Origin: Clostridium nigeriense
Lineage (GTDB): Bacteria; Bacillota; Clostridia; Clostridiales; Clostridiaceae
Direction of reading: 5' to 3'
Assembly (NCBI RefSeq): GCF_900086595.1
Contig: NZ_LT575472.1
Coordinates: 779,046 to 843,045, forward strand
DNA: 64,000 bases
Shown here one piece after another: positions 16,669-25,468 of the stretch. The notes below the pieces were generated by a model. That model was not told where the DNA came from. It made no database searches and saw only the letters and a list, made by a program, of their open reading frames with translations. Position 1 is the stretch's first letter. Each line of letters starts with the position of its first letter. A program made the position numbers and the translations under genes.

Positions 16669-17910
16669 TTAGCACTCTTCTACTCTTGTTAAGCAAATAA
16701 ATCCTACAACAAATAAAATTATTAAACTTAAAATACCATTTCTAGTTTGTCCAGTTGCTTGGGTAATTATAGCAACAAGGAAAGGTCCCATAATAGCAGC
16801 AAACTTTCCAAATATATTATAGAAACCAAAGAATTCATTTGCATGTTCTTTAGGAACCATCTTACCAAAGAATGATCTAGAAATTGCTTGGATACCACCT
16901 TGAGCAGAACCAACAGCCATAGCTAAAATCCAAAAATCAACTGCAGTTTTGATGAAATATCCATAAATACAAATTATAGTATAAGTAATTATTCCAAGAT
17001 AGAGTAACTTTTTACCACCAATTTTCTCTGAGAGCTTACCGTATAAAATTGTAAATGGAAAAGCTACAAATTGTGTTAGTAATAAAATAATTAATAGGGT
17101 TATCATAGATATTCCAAGATCAGTTCCATAGGATGAAGCCATTCCAATTATAGTATCAACTCCATCAATATAGAAAAAATAAGCAATTAAAAATAAAAAT
17201 ATATTTCTATGGCTCTTAATTTCCTTTAAAGTTAAAAACAATCTTTTAAAAGATTTTTGAACTGGATTTGTTTCTGGCTCAACATAATATATTTGATTAA
17301 CATTTTTAAGTAGAGGAACTGAGAATATTAACCACCAAGTAGATGTAATTAAAAATGTTATCTTACATGCAAGAGGAAGAGATATAGGCAATATATTTTT
17401 TTGAGAAAGTAAAACAATTGCTATAGATATTATAAAGGGAATAGTACTTCCTATATATCCAAAAGCAAAGCCATAGGATGATACCTTATCCATTCTTTCC
17501 TTAGAAGTTACATCAACTAAGAAAGCATCATAAAAAATATTAGTTCCAGAAAATCCAACCAAGGTAAACCCATAACAAATTAATAATAAAATAGGATTAT
17601 TTTCTGGGATAAAGGCAAGTAGTGTAGTAAATAAAACACCTATTGTAAAGAAAAATTTAAAAAATTTCTTTTTATTACCTTTATAATCCGCTATAGTTCC
17701 AAGGATTGGAGCAAGTAACGATACAACCATTGTAGATAATGAAATTGTATATCCCCAAAGAGCAGTAGAGTTAGAGGAAGACATTCCACCAGATTCTGCA
17801 ACGGATTTAAAATATATTGGGAGGATTGTTGATGTAATTGTCATTGAATAAGCTGAATTAGCCCAGTCATAAAGAGCCCAACTTTTTTCTTGTTTATTTA
17901 AATTTTTCAT
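16669..17910 (-). CDS. MFS transporter, UMF1/Atg22-like family
   Basis: The 413-residue membrane protein begins NKQEKSWALYDWANSAYSMT, the signature of the UMF1 branch of the major facilitator superfamily, which also contains fungal Atg22. About twelve hydrophobic helices can be traced. ILGTIADYKGNKKKFF between helices 2 and 3 is the MFS loop motif, and a related loop (YGKLSEKIGGKKLLYLG) lies in the second half. Substrates of the bacterial branch are mostly unknown; an efflux or amino acid-related role is possible. AAAGAGAGG precedes the ATG. It is transcribed convergently to yhgE and lies 96 bases after the start-distal phosphodiesterase gene on the same strand. Confidence 0.88.
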   Translation of the reverse strand: MKNLNKQEKSWALYDWANSAYSMTITSTILPIYFKSVAESGGMSSSNSTALWGYTISLSTMVVSLLAPILGTIADYKGNKKKFFKFFFTIGVLFTTLLAFIPENNPILLLICYGFTLVGFSGTNIFYDAFLVDVTSKERMDKVSSYGFAFGYIGSTIPFIISIAIVLLSQKNILPISLPLACKITFLITSTWWLIFSVPLLKNVNQIYYVEPETNPVQKSFKRLFLTLKEIKSHRNIFLFLIAYFFYIDGVDTIIGMASSYGTDLGISMITLLIILLLTQFVAFPFTILYGKLSEKIGGKKLLYLGIITYTIICIYGYFIKTAVDFWILAMAVGSAQGGIQAISRSFFGKMVPKEHANEFFGFYNIFGKFAAIMGPFLVAIITQATGQTRNGILSLIILFVVGFICLTRVEEC

Positions 17911-18006
17911 ATTTTAACCTCTCTTTTAGTTAATAAGCAGTAGTTAACAATTAATATAGAAATTCAAATTACTGAATTTCTTCCTTTAGTATATTTACTA
18001 GGCAAT

Positions 18007-19311
18007 TTACAAATCAAGAATTCTATCTTCAGCTTTGCCATCAGTTTTTCCAAGATTAACACCTAAAAGTTTAGCAATGGTAGGACCATGGTTAATGAGG
18101 CTTCCGCCATCTATTTTAACTCCCTTTTTTATACCTTGCCCAGAAGCTATAAAGAAAGTATTGTAGTCAGATTTCTTAGGGTGATAACCGTGAGTTGACT
18201 TAGTTCTATGAGAAACTTTTCCAACTTCATCTTCTTTAACTTCTTCAACTATATTTCCAATAGCTTCATCAACAAAATAGTAGTTTAAGTTAGCTTCCAC
18301 CATAAAGGTGCAATTAGGATCAGCACCCTCATTTTCAGCTTCCTTTGAATTTAAAATAAATTCAATAGGTGAATTAGCATTATTTATAAGTTTTTCTAAT
18401 ATATCATGGACCTTGTTATAAGTTTCAGTATCATTTTTATCTTTTAAGTAGATATAAGAAGAGCCATCACAGGTTTTTGCAACTGCCTTATAGGATTTTA
18501 TAAGTCCTTTTTTACTTACTTCTAAAAGCCCATTTTCTCTAAATAAAGAGTTAAGTCTAATTATATAATTTCCATCTAAGGCACTATGATCTCCTAAAGC
18601 CACTATAGTACTTTCCTCAAATATATTATTTTCTTTTAAAGTTTTAATAATTTCACCTAATCTTTTGTTATGTCTTAATAAAGCAGCATTTGCTTCCTTG
18701 CTATCATAGCCATAATTATGTCTATTAGTATCCACATCTGTATAATGAATAAGTAGTAAATTAGGTTTATATTTAGAAATAGTATATTTTACAGATTCAT
18801 GTACAAAGTTATCTAAAGCAGGTTGAGATAATCCATCTCTTAAGTAACCAAATCTTTTATTTAAATCCAATTGATATTTTATACTTCCAGATAAAGCAGA
18901 CATAACTAGTTGGTTTTGCCAAGGCTTTGGAGCAAAAATTTCAGTTAAATTGTATTTAATATTACTACGACCAGCAACTGGCCATAATAAAGCTGCTGTA
19001 GTTAATCCTTTTTCAGATGCTAAATCATATAAGGTTTTAGTTTTTATGTACTTTCTATACCAGTACCAATTAGGATTTATATCTGAAAATTTATTTAAAG
19101 TATTATTTATAATTCCATGATTCTTTGGATACATTCCAGTCATAATTGTAGCATGGGCTGGATAAGTTAAAGTTGGATATACACTTTCAACATTTGTAAT
19201 TAAACTTCCATTATCTATTAAGTATTTAAAGTTATCTAATTCTTGTAATTTCTTTATATCATGGGATGAAACAGCATCAAATGATATGATAATCAAATAT
19301 TTTGGATTCAT
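18007..19311 (-). CDS. Nucleotide pyrophosphatase/phosphodiesterase-like protein (alkaline phosphatase superfamily)
   Basis: This protein of about 434 residues has the type I phosphodiesterase/nucleotide pyrophosphatase fold. The metal-binding aspartate is in IIISFDAVSS near residue 12, the nucleophile threonine in YPTLTYPAHATIMTG near residues 47-49, and later metal ligands are in HYTDVDTNRHNYG, ALGDHSAL and KSTHGYHPK. Relatives hydrolyse nucleotides or phosphodiesters; the natural substrate is unknown. No signal peptide or membrane helix is evident, so it is probably cytoplasmic. A GTG at 19320 directly abuts GGAAGAC; the ATG at 19311 has better spacing and is used. It may be cotranscribed with the MFS gene downstream, suggesting a shared substrate, but this is speculative. 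Confidence 0.85.
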   Translation of the reverse strand: MNPKYLIIISFDAVSSHDIKKLQELDNFKYLIDNGSLITNVESVYPTLTYPAHATIMTGMYPKNHGIINNTLNKFSDINPNWYWYRKYIKTKTLYDLASEKGLTTAALLWPVAGRSNIKYNLTEIFAPKPWQNQLVMSALSGSIKYQLDLNKRFGYLRDGLSQPALDNFVHESVKYTISKYKPNLLLIHYTDVDTNRHNYGYDSKEANAALLRHNKRLGEIIKTLKENNIFEESTIVALGDHSALDGNYIIRLNSLFRENGLLEVSKKGLIKSYKAVAKTCDGSSYIYLKDKNDTETYNKVHDILEKLINNANSPIEFILNSKEAENEGADPNCTFMVEANLNYYFVDEAIGNIVEEVKEDEVGKVSHRTKSTHGYHPKKSDYNTFFIASGQGIKKGVKIDGGSLINHGPTIAKLLGVNLGKTDGKAEDRILDL

Positions 19312-19470
19312 AAATATCACGTCTTCCTAAAATTAAATTTATATTCTAATTATACATAATAATTCCACAAATTAGAATATAAGTCAACGTTATAATGCTG
19401 TTAAAAAGATTAAATAAATTTAATGAAAGTATGATATATTGAATATAAGATGAAAATTTATGGAGGAAAT

Positions 19471-20145
19471 ATGATAAAGATACTTATTGTAGAAGATGAA
19501 AAACAAATCAGTAAAGTAATGAAATTATATCTTGAAAAGGAAGGATATAATGTAACTTTAGCTACTGATGGAAAAGTTGCTGAAGATTTAATAGATAATA
19601 ATTTATATGATTTAGTTGTATTAGATATTATGATGCCATATAAGGATGGTTGGTATCTTCTAAAGAAAATAAAATCTATAAATAGCAAGACTCAAGTTAT
19701 AATAACTAGTGCTAGAGGAGAAGAGGAAGATAGAATTTTTGGGTTTGAATTAGGTGCTGATGATTACATGGTAAAGCCAATTAGTATGAGAGAACTAGTA
19801 TTAAGGGTATCTTTAAGATTAAAAAGTACAATTAAAGATATAGTAAAAGAAATAGAGTTAGGAAATTTAAAAATAGATGAGGATAATAGAAGGGTATTTG
19901 AAGATGAAAAGGAAATTATACTAACCCCAAAGGAATATGACTTGATGTTATTTTTTATAAAAAATAAAAACAGAGTTTATTCAAGGGATGATTTAATCTT
20001 AAAGGTTTGGGGATATGATTTTTATGGAGATACTAGAACTGTTGATACTCATATAAAGAAACTTAGAGAGAAAATAGAATTTTTTAAAGAAAATCTAAAA
20101 ACAGTTTGGAGGGTAGGCTATAGCCTTACATTAGAAGATGAATAA
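19471..20145 (+). CDS. OmpR/PhoB-family response regulator
   Basis: A receiver domain (residues 1-115) carries the acidic pair in ILIVEDEKQ, the phospho-acceptor aspartate in LVVLDIMMPYKDGW, and lysine in DDYMVKPIS. The winged-helix domain (about 125-224) ends in the usual RTVDTHIKKLREKI and VWRVGYSL. An upstream in-frame ATG at 19450 lacks a ribosome site, whereas GGAGG lies five bases before the ATG at 19471. The gene overlaps the sensor kinase start by eight bases, so the two are translationally coupled. The small secreted protein gene at 21580 is a likely target. Confidence 0.95.
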   Translation: MIKILIVEDEKQISKVMKLYLEKEGYNVTLATDGKVAEDLIDNNLYDLVVLDIMMPYKDGWYLLKKIKSINSKTQVIITSARGEEEDRIFGFELGADDYMVKPISMRELVLRVSLRLKSTIKDIVKEIELGNLKIDEDNRRVFEDEKEIILTPKEYDLMLFFIKNKNRVYSRDDLILKVWGYDFYGDTRTVDTHIKKLREKIEFFKENLKTVWRVGYSLTLEDE

Positions 20146-21490
20146 AATTAGTAAAAGAATTATAAAATATATGTTTATAATAAACCTTATAGTAGCCTTT
20201 CTTGGTTTTCTTTTAACATCTTTCATATTACCAAAGCTATACATAAATAATGAATATTCTAGTTTAGAAGCGGCTAGCCAATATGTATTAGAAGCTGCTG
20301 AGAATAATACATTAATAGATTTAGCAAATGTATATGCTGTACTAATTAATGATAATGAAGTTACCAATATGTGTAGACCAAGTGGAAATGGAAGAGGTCA
20401 CATGGGACAAATGGGAATGATGAATCAAATGCAACAAATTGATTTTAGCAGTATTAAAGGGAGAGATATTTTTAAGGATAAAAGTGGAAATTCATATATA
20501 GGAATAAAAATTTCTTCGGCTTATGGCGATATAGTAGTTTACAAAAATTATGAGGAGATTAGGTCATTAATTAAAAGTGTTAACTTAATTATGATATTAA
20601 TTTTCACATTTTCAATTATTATGTCAACTATTATTGCTTTTTATTTAGGTAAAAAATTTACTAATCCAATAGTTGCATTACAAAAAAGAGCTTTAGATAT
20701 TTCTAAAGGAAATTATAAGAGTAATTTAAATATTAACACTAGAGATGAAATAGAAGATTTAAATAATAGTATGGATAAAATGGCGAGAGAGCTTGAAATA
20801 AAAGACAAGATGCAAAAAGAATTTATCAGTAATGTAACACATGATTTAAAAACTCCACTAAGTGTAATTAGAGCAAATAGTGAGGTTATAAAGGATGGTT
20901 TAGTAGAGGGAGAAGAAGTTATTGAATATGCATCCAATATAATTGAAGAAGTAGATGTACTAGCAAACTTAGTAGGTGAAATATTAGTATTAAGTAAATT
21001 AAGAGATAATAATAAAATAATTAATCCTATAAGTTGTAGTTTAGAGGAATTTATAAAAGATAGTTTTAATAAATTAAAAAATATAGGTAGCGATAGTGTA
21101 AATTTGTTTTTTGAAATAGATGAGGATATAAAAGACTTATATGTACCTATAGATAATAATTATTTATTTAGGGTTCTATCGAACTTTTTTACTAATGCAA
21201 TTAAGCATTCCAAAAACTCTAAGGAGAAAATTATATTTGGAGTAAAGAAAATTAATGATAATATACAGATATATATAAAAGACTTTGGAACAGGAATAAA
21301 AGAAGAAGAGGTTAAATATATATGGGAGAGATATTATAAAGGTGAAAGTAGTGGAGGAATGGGGTTAGGATTAGCTATTTCTAAGGAAATAATACTAGCA
21401 CATAAATTTACTTATGGAGTAATAAGTGAGCTAGGTAGTGGTAGTGAGTTTTACTTCAGTATTCCAAAAGAATTAATTAATAAAATATAG
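20138..21490 (+). CDS. Sensor histidine kinase with a Met/His-rich extracellular loop
   Basis: The 450-residue kinase has two membrane helices (about 8-31 and 149-172), a HAMP region, HisKA with the phospho-histidine in ISNVTHDLKTPLSVI (about residue 238), and an ATPase domain with N-box FFTNAIKHSK, DFGTGI and GMGLGLAIS. The roughly 115-residue extracellular loop holds an unusual cluster between residues 78 and 100: Met78-Cys79, His88-Met89 and Met92, 94, 95 and 98 within GRGHMGQMGMMNQMQQ. Such clusters often bind Cu(I) or Ag(I), so metal sensing is plausible but unproven. It is coupled to the preceding response regulator. Confidence 0.93.
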   Translation: MNKISKRIIKYMFIINLIVAFLGFLLTSFILPKLYINNEYSSLEAASQYVLEAAENNTLIDLANVYAVLINDNEVTNMCRPSGNGRGHMGQMGMMNQMQQIDFSSIKGRDIFKDKSGNSYIGIKISSAYGDIVVYKNYEEIRSLIKSVNLIMILIFTFSIIMSTIIAFYLGKKFTNPIVALQKRALDISKGNYKSNLNINTRDEIEDLNNSMDKMARELEIKDKMQKEFISNVTHDLKTPLSVIRANSEVIKDGLVEGEEVIEYASNIIEEVDVLANLVGEILVLSKLRDNNKIINPISCSLEEFIKDSFNKLKNIGSDSVNLFFEIDEDIKDLYVPIDNNYLFRVLSNFFTNAIKHSKNSKEKIIFGVKKINDNIQIYIKDFGTGIKEEEVKYIWERYYKGESSGGMGLGLAISKEIILAHKFTYGVISELGSGSEFYFSIPKELINKI

Positions 21491-21579
21491 TTTTCACAGT
21501 TTCATCACAAATCCATCAATAAACTATAAAAATTAATAGTTATGATATAAGTATAAATTAACTAGGAGGTATAATAACT

Positions 21580-21882
21580 ATGAAAAAATTACTTTTATCA
21601 TTATCAATAATTGGAGCAATAACTGTTGGTGCAGGGGCGATAACTTTTGCAGCTGATAATAATGGAGAAACTGTAAATGATAATACAACTGTTAATGAAT
21701 CAGTAACAAACAATGAAGATGATACTTACTTTAGAGGTAACCCTGATTGTCCATATTATGAAGAAGGAAGAGGACAAAATAATGGTGAAGGAAAAGGGTA
21801 TGGATTCAACTCACAAAATGGAAATAGAAGAGGCTGTGGCGGATCTAGAGGCGGAATGATGGGATACAGAAATAATCTATAA
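21580..21882 (+). CDS. Small secreted Gly/Asn-rich protein with Cys and Met
   Basis: I do not recognise the family. The 100-residue product has a clear signal peptide (MKKLLLSLSIIGAITVGAGA, likely cleaved after TFAA near residue 25), leaving about 75 residues. The mature part begins acidic and Asn/Thr-rich (NNGETVNDNTTVNE). It then becomes Gly/Arg/Asn-rich with Cys57 in NPDCPYY, Cys86 in RRGCGGSRGG and a Met93-Met94 pair. Its composition echoes the sensor loop of the kinase encoded 90 bases upstream, which suggests a shared ligand such as a metal ion. AGGAGG precedes the ATG. A strong hairpin ends the transcript. A periplasm-like metal chelator or signal partner is a guess. Confidence 0.75.
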   Translation: MKKLLLSLSIIGAITVGAGAITFAADNNGETVNDNTTVNESVTNNEDDTYFRGNPDCPYYEEGRGQNNGEGKGYGFNSQNGNRRGCGGSRGGMMGYRNNL

Positions 21883-21890
21883 TAATAGGT

Positions 21891-21929
21891 AATAAAGTGG
21901 TACAAATTTTTAGTTTGTACCACTTTATT
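21891..21929. terminator. Strong bidirectional terminator
   Basis: AATAAAGTGGTACAAA pairs perfectly with TTTGTACCACTTTATT around a seven-base loop, between the small secreted protein gene and the convergent chemoreceptor gene. Confidence 0.85.
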
Positions 21930-21931
21930 GC

Positions 21932-23695
21932 TTAAAGGATAAAATTAGATACTAATTTTGAAAGTTCACCGGATAATTCAGCTTGAGTTTCAGCTGTATT
22001 AAGCATTTTACTTATAGAACTTGTAGTATAATTAATACTATTTTTTACTTCATTTACATTTGAAGAAGAGCTTTGAGACATTGTAGCTAGAGTTTGGATG
22101 GCAGTACTTAATTCAGACATTGTAGCTGATACTTCTTCAGACATTGCAGCTATGTTTTCACTCATTTCTCTAATAAACATACCATCATTTTTATACTTAT
22201 CCCCGATTTTTATAAAGCTATTAAATTCTTTCATAATTTCAAAGTTAATAAATTCAAGCAATTTATTACTGCTTTCTATAATATTATTAAAGGCAATTTT
22301 AACTTCAGAAATTGTATTCTTTACATTTTGAACAGAAATTTTAGATTGCTCTGCAAGTAATCTAACTTCTTCTGCAACTACAGCAAAGCCTTTTCCATGT
22401 TCACCAGCTCGAGCAGCTTCTATTGCAGCATTTAAAGCAAGAAGATTTGTTTTATCTGCAATTTCTTCAATAGAATTAGCCATAGATACAATTTCATTAA
22501 CAACCTTTGCTTTTTCAATAGAGCTTTTTATATTAGCTTCAAAATTTTTATATATACTATTAGTATTATTTATTACATACTCTGTATTATCCTTAATGTT
22601 GGATGCCCTCTTTTGAATTTTTTCAGAATTTAAATTTCCATCAGTAGCTTTCTCTGAAAGGACTTCTACACTAGAACTAACTTCTAATATAGAGGCAGAT
22701 AATTCTTCAGTTATAGCAGTAGTTTCTTGAATTGTAGAATTAATTTCCGTTGATGAATCATTGATTTTATTAAACTCACAAGTAACTTCTTCAATTGCTG
22801 TAGATAATCCAAGACTAGAATACTTAACCTTTTCTGTCATATCAATAACAGAATTAATAAGAAATCTTAAATTTTTTTGTGCTGTATTTAATGAATATCC
22901 TATAGCACCAAATTCATCATTAAAAGAAATATTTATATCTTGAGATAAATTATAACTAGATATTCGATTAGATAAATCCATAATTCTCTTTAAAGATTTT
23001 TTTATTCTTAAGGTTATTAAAGCTGAAGAAATTAAAACTAATATTAAAAAAACAATTAGAGTAGTAGAAGATAGGGATACAGAATTTTTAAAAATAGCTT
23101 TATTATTATTTAATGAGTCAGAAGCCCATTGCCCATTTAAATCAATTAGTCTGCTTATTTTATTATTAAAATCCTTATATGTAGAATCTAAATTTTCAAT
23201 ATTAATTTCTGCTTCTTTAAGTTTATTTTCTTCAACTAATTTAATAATGGTATTACATTGATTTTCAATAGTAGATAAATCGTTAACTATTTCATCAAAT
23301 CTTTCTTTATCTTCATCATTATTTATTGCATATGAATATGATAACTTTAAATCTTTATTTCCTCTATTATTAGAATCTATAGTTTGAATAATAGAATTTT
23401 TTTCATATTCACTTTCAGTGTAAATTAGTAGCTTAGTACTTAAATAATTATAAGTAGCATTTTCACTTATTTTATTAATATAAGAAATGCCAAGAGTATT
23501 ATATTTATATAAGTCATTAGAGGCTTGATTAATTTTTTTCATATTATAAAAATTAATGCTCCAAATTATTAATATTAATAATATAAATACTGAAAAACAT
23601 AAGATAAGCTGATAAGAAATTTTAAAAAGCTTATTTTTCTTAATTTTATATAAAACCTTTTCATTTTTAGACTTAGCTTTTTTTAATATATTCAT
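21932..23695 (-). CDS. Methyl-accepting chemotaxis protein
   Basis: The 587-residue receptor has membrane helices at about 26-48 and 208-229, an extracellular helical domain of about 160 residues of four-helix-bundle type, and a HAMP domain. The long cytoplasmic coiled coil contains the conserved hairpin tip [20 protein letters not shown] with [13 protein letters not shown], which contacts CheA and CheW. The ligand cannot be told from sequence. Che genes are not in the window. The start is preceded, 11 bases upstream, by nine consecutive G residues that serve as the ribosome site, which is unusual in so AT-rich a genome. Confidence 0.93.
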   Translation of the reverse strand: MNILKKAKSKNEKVLYKIKKNKLFKISYQLILCFSVFILLILIIWSINFYNMKKINQASNDLYKYNTLGISYINKISENATYNYLSTKLLIYTESEYEKNSIIQTIDSNNRGNKDLKLSYSYAINNDEDKERFDEIVNDLSTIENQCNTIIKLVEENKLKEAEINIENLDSTYKDFNNKISRLIDLNGQWASDSLNNNKAIFKNSVSLSSTTLIVFLILVLISSALITLRIKKSLKRIMDLSNRISSYNLSQDINISFNDEFGAIGYSLNTAQKNLRFLINSVIDMTEKVKYSSLGLSTAIEEVTCEFNKINDSSTEINSTIQETTAITEELSASILEVSSSVEVLSEKATDGNLNSEKIQKRASNIKDNTEYVINNTNSIYKNFEANIKSSIEKAKVVNEIVSMANSIEEIADKTNLLALNAAIEAARAGEHGKGFAVVAEEVRLLAEQSKISVQNVKNTISEVKIAFNNIIESSNKLLEFINFEIMKEFNSFIKIGDKYKNDGMFIREMSENIAAMSEEVSATMSELSTAIQTLATMSQSSSSNVNEVKNSINYTTSSISKMLNTAETQAELSGELSKLVSNFIL

Positions 23696-23706
23696 TATAA
23701 AAAAAT

Positions 23707-23715
23707 CCCCCCCCC
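23707..23715 (-). promoter_or_regulatory. G9 homopolymer acting as ribosome binding site
   Basis: Nine C on the + strand give nine G in the mRNA at the Shine-Dalgarno position of the chemoreceptor gene. Tracts of this length tend to slip during replication, which could alter spacing or strength of translation initiation. Confidence 0.6.
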
Positions 23716-23753
23716 ATAAAATAAATATATATCTAAATAAATATTAGATTATA

Positions 23754-23918
23754 TTAATATAATTGATTTGTCTTACTATTTTTCAACACTTCACTTTTAT
23801 TTGGATAATCATAAAAAGAAGTAGAAATATTACTAGAATTAATAGGTGTTGCTACATTTTTATTTTTCATAGGAATAGTTCCATCTGTTCTTTTTTTCTT
23901 ATTATTAGATTTAGCCAT
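23754..23918 (-). CDS. Small basic hypothetical protein (54 aa)
   Basis: The frame starts MAKSNNKKKRTDGTIPMK and ends SEVLKNSKTNQLY. It is strongly basic at the N-terminus, Asn/Ser-rich, and has no membrane helix or signal peptide. A strong TAGGAGGAATATTT ribosome site lies ahead of the ATG, which supports translation. It starts 21 bases after the stop of the acidic 71-residue gene, so the two form an operon. I do not recognise a family; a small sporulation-related protein is one possibility but nothing in the sequence proves it. Confidence 0.6.
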   Translation of the reverse strand: MAKSNNKKKRTDGTIPMKNKNVATPINSSNISTSFYDYPNKSEVLKNSKTNQLY

Positions 23919-23939
23919 AAATATTCCTCCTAAAATTAT

Positions 23940-24155
23940 TTAAATATCATCATCTAAGTCAAGCTCAGGTTGCTCAGTATAATCAAATTCCATATAAGAA
24001 ATATTATTTACAACAATATCATCTTCTACAGTATTAGGTAACATTGTTGATGGAGCTTCTATTTTTCCATGGCTTATTAAAGAATGTGGTTCAGGTGCAT
24101 AACCAGTTCTTTCATCAGGTAAATAGACATTTTTTTTACTTTTAATTTCTGACAT
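23940..24155 (-). CDS. Small acidic hypothetical protein (71 aa)
   Basis: The 71-residue product has a basic first third (MSEIKSKKNVYLPDERTGYA), a middle with SHGKIEAPSTMLPN, and a very acidic end (YTEQPELDLDDDI). It has no membrane segment or signal peptide. TAAGGAGGGATTTAT before the ATG is a near-perfect ribosome site. It is the first gene of a two-gene unit with the basic 54-residue protein, and is divergent from manA. I do not recognise the family. Its opposite charge to the downstream partner would suit a complex, but there is no sequence link to known toxin-antitoxin pairs. Confidence 0.65.
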   Translation of the reverse strand: MSEIKSKKNVYLPDERTGYAPEPHSLISHGKIEAPSTMLPNTVEDDIVVNNISYMEFDYTEQPELDLDDDI

Positions 24156-24340
24156 ATAAATCCCTCCTTATATCTTTATTATTTGAGCTATATTAAATTT
24201 AATTCATAGTATTATCTTCTAAAAATTTAATAGCATAAATTTATTTTCTAAAATATGATAAAATAACTAGAGAAATAAATTAAAGATAGGGAATTTATAT
24301 ATTGGTAAATGGAACAAAAAGATATATAATTATAATATAA

Positions 24341-24360
24341 GTATATACTTTTGTTATAAT
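24341..24360 (+). promoter_or_regulatory. HutC-type operator and -10 box of manA
   Basis: The palindrome AAGTATATACTT contains GTATATAC (24341-24348), fitting the GTNTANAC pattern of HutC/UTRA-type GntR regulators. It lies just upstream of TATAAT at 24355-24360. The same pattern recurs in the GH1 and ABC promoters. Confidence 0.6.
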
Positions 24361-24379
24361 TTGTGCAAGGAGGAATATT

Positions 24380-25318
24380 ATGTATCCAATTAGATTTGAA
24401 AATTTATATTATGAAAAAATATGGGGTGGAAGAGATTTTGAAGCCTTTAGAGATAATATGCCAGAGGGAGAAATTGGCGAAACTTGGGACATAGCATGTC
24501 ATCCAAATGGAACAGGAATAGTTGCAAATGGTAAACTAAAAGGAGTTAAATTTGATGATTTAATAAGGAAATTTGGACATGACTTAGTTGGAAAAAAGGT
24601 AACTTTAGATAAATTTCCACTACTTATTAAGTTAATTAATTCAAAGGAAAAATTATCAGTTCAAGTTCATCCAGGAGATGAGTATGCAGCAAAATATGAA
24701 GGAGACTATGGAAAGACTGAAGCTTGGTATGTTATGGATGCAAAGCCGGGAGCTTCTTTAATAGTAGGAACTAAAAATTGTACTAAGGAAGAATTTGAAG
24801 AAGCAATAAAAAATAATAAAGTAGAAGATTGTTTAAATAAGATAGAAGTAAAAAAAGGTGATTGTTTCTTAATAAATAGTGGATTAGTACATGCTATTTG
24901 TGAAGGAGTAATAATTGCAGAAATACAGCAAAATAGTGATGTTACTTATAGAGTTTATGATTATGGAAGACCAAGAGAAATTCATGTAGAAAAAGCTTTA
25001 GATGTTATAAATTTTAACCTTCAATGTGAAAATTTAAGTGAAAAAGAAGAAGTTTCGCATGATGGATATTCTACTAGCTTACTTTGTAAGAATGAGTATT
25101 TTGGAATAGAGAAGATATCTATATCAAGAGAATATAGTGATTCAAGCGATGATGATAAATTTGATATGTACACTTGTGTTGAAGGTGAAGGAATTATTGA
25201 AGGAAACAAATTTTCAGAGGTTATTAAAATGGGAGATAGTTTCTTAATTCCAGCAAACTTAGGAGAATATAAAATAAAAGGAAATATAAAAGTTTTAAAA
25301 AGCTATCCAATAGTTTAG
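24380..25318 (+). CDS. manA: Class I mannose-6-phosphate isomerase
   Basis: ManA interconverts mannose 6-phosphate and fructose 6-phosphate using zinc. The 312-residue protein is of the short Firmicutes type. It begins PIRFENLYYEKIWGG and has GEIGETWDIACHPNG. The zinc-site segments are KLSVQVHPGD (Gln and His), KTEAWYV (Glu) and INSGLVHAI (His). GCAAGGAGG lies nine bases before the ATG. It heads the carbohydrate region and has its own HutC-type operator, so it is probably induced with the GH1, ABC and GH113 genes. A mannose-phosphate exit step is what a beta-mannan pathway needs. Confidence 0.95.
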   Translation: MYPIRFENLYYEKIWGGRDFEAFRDNMPEGEIGETWDIACHPNGTGIVANGKLKGVKFDDLIRKFGHDLVGKKVTLDKFPLLIKLINSKEKLSVQVHPGDEYAAKYEGDYGKTEAWYVMDAKPGASLIVGTKNCTKEEFEEAIKNNKVEDCLNKIEVKKGDCFLINSGLVHAICEGVIIAEIQQNSDVTYRVYDYGRPREIHVEKALDVINFNLQCENLSEKEEVSHDGYSTSLLCKNEYFGIEKISISREYSDSSDDDKFDMYTCVEGEGIIEGNKFSEVIKMGDSFLIPANLGEYKIKGNIKVLKSYPIV

Positions 25319-25332
25319 ATTAATAAATTTTT

Positions 25333-25405
25333 AAGTACACTTGTTAATTTTGCATGGCCTTAGTTAGAGCTATTTAATAAGCAAAATTACATAAGTGTAC
25401 TTTTT
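25333..25405 (+). terminator. Long hairpin terminator after manA
   Basis: AAGTACACTTGTTAATTTTGC (25333-25353) pairs with the arm at 25381-25402 with small mismatches, and five T follow. The loop is about 27 bases. Its size resembles the hairpins at 13875 and 44228. Confidence 0.7.
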
Positions 25406-25468
25406 ATTGTAGATATATATTTTATAAGATATAATATATATATTAATTAAAAGAGAGGGATAAGAAAT

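Noticed and set aside
21491-21540. OmpR-type direct repeat TCATCA/CCATCA, 11 bases apart, before the small secreted protein
   Set aside because: The spacing suits a response-regulator site, but two six-base matches in AT-rich DNA are too weak to list as a feature.
23754-24155. Toxin-antitoxin pair
   Set aside because: The charge asymmetry and operon layout are suggestive, but the proteins match no toxin or antitoxin motif that I can recognise, and the acidic one has no DNA-binding domain.
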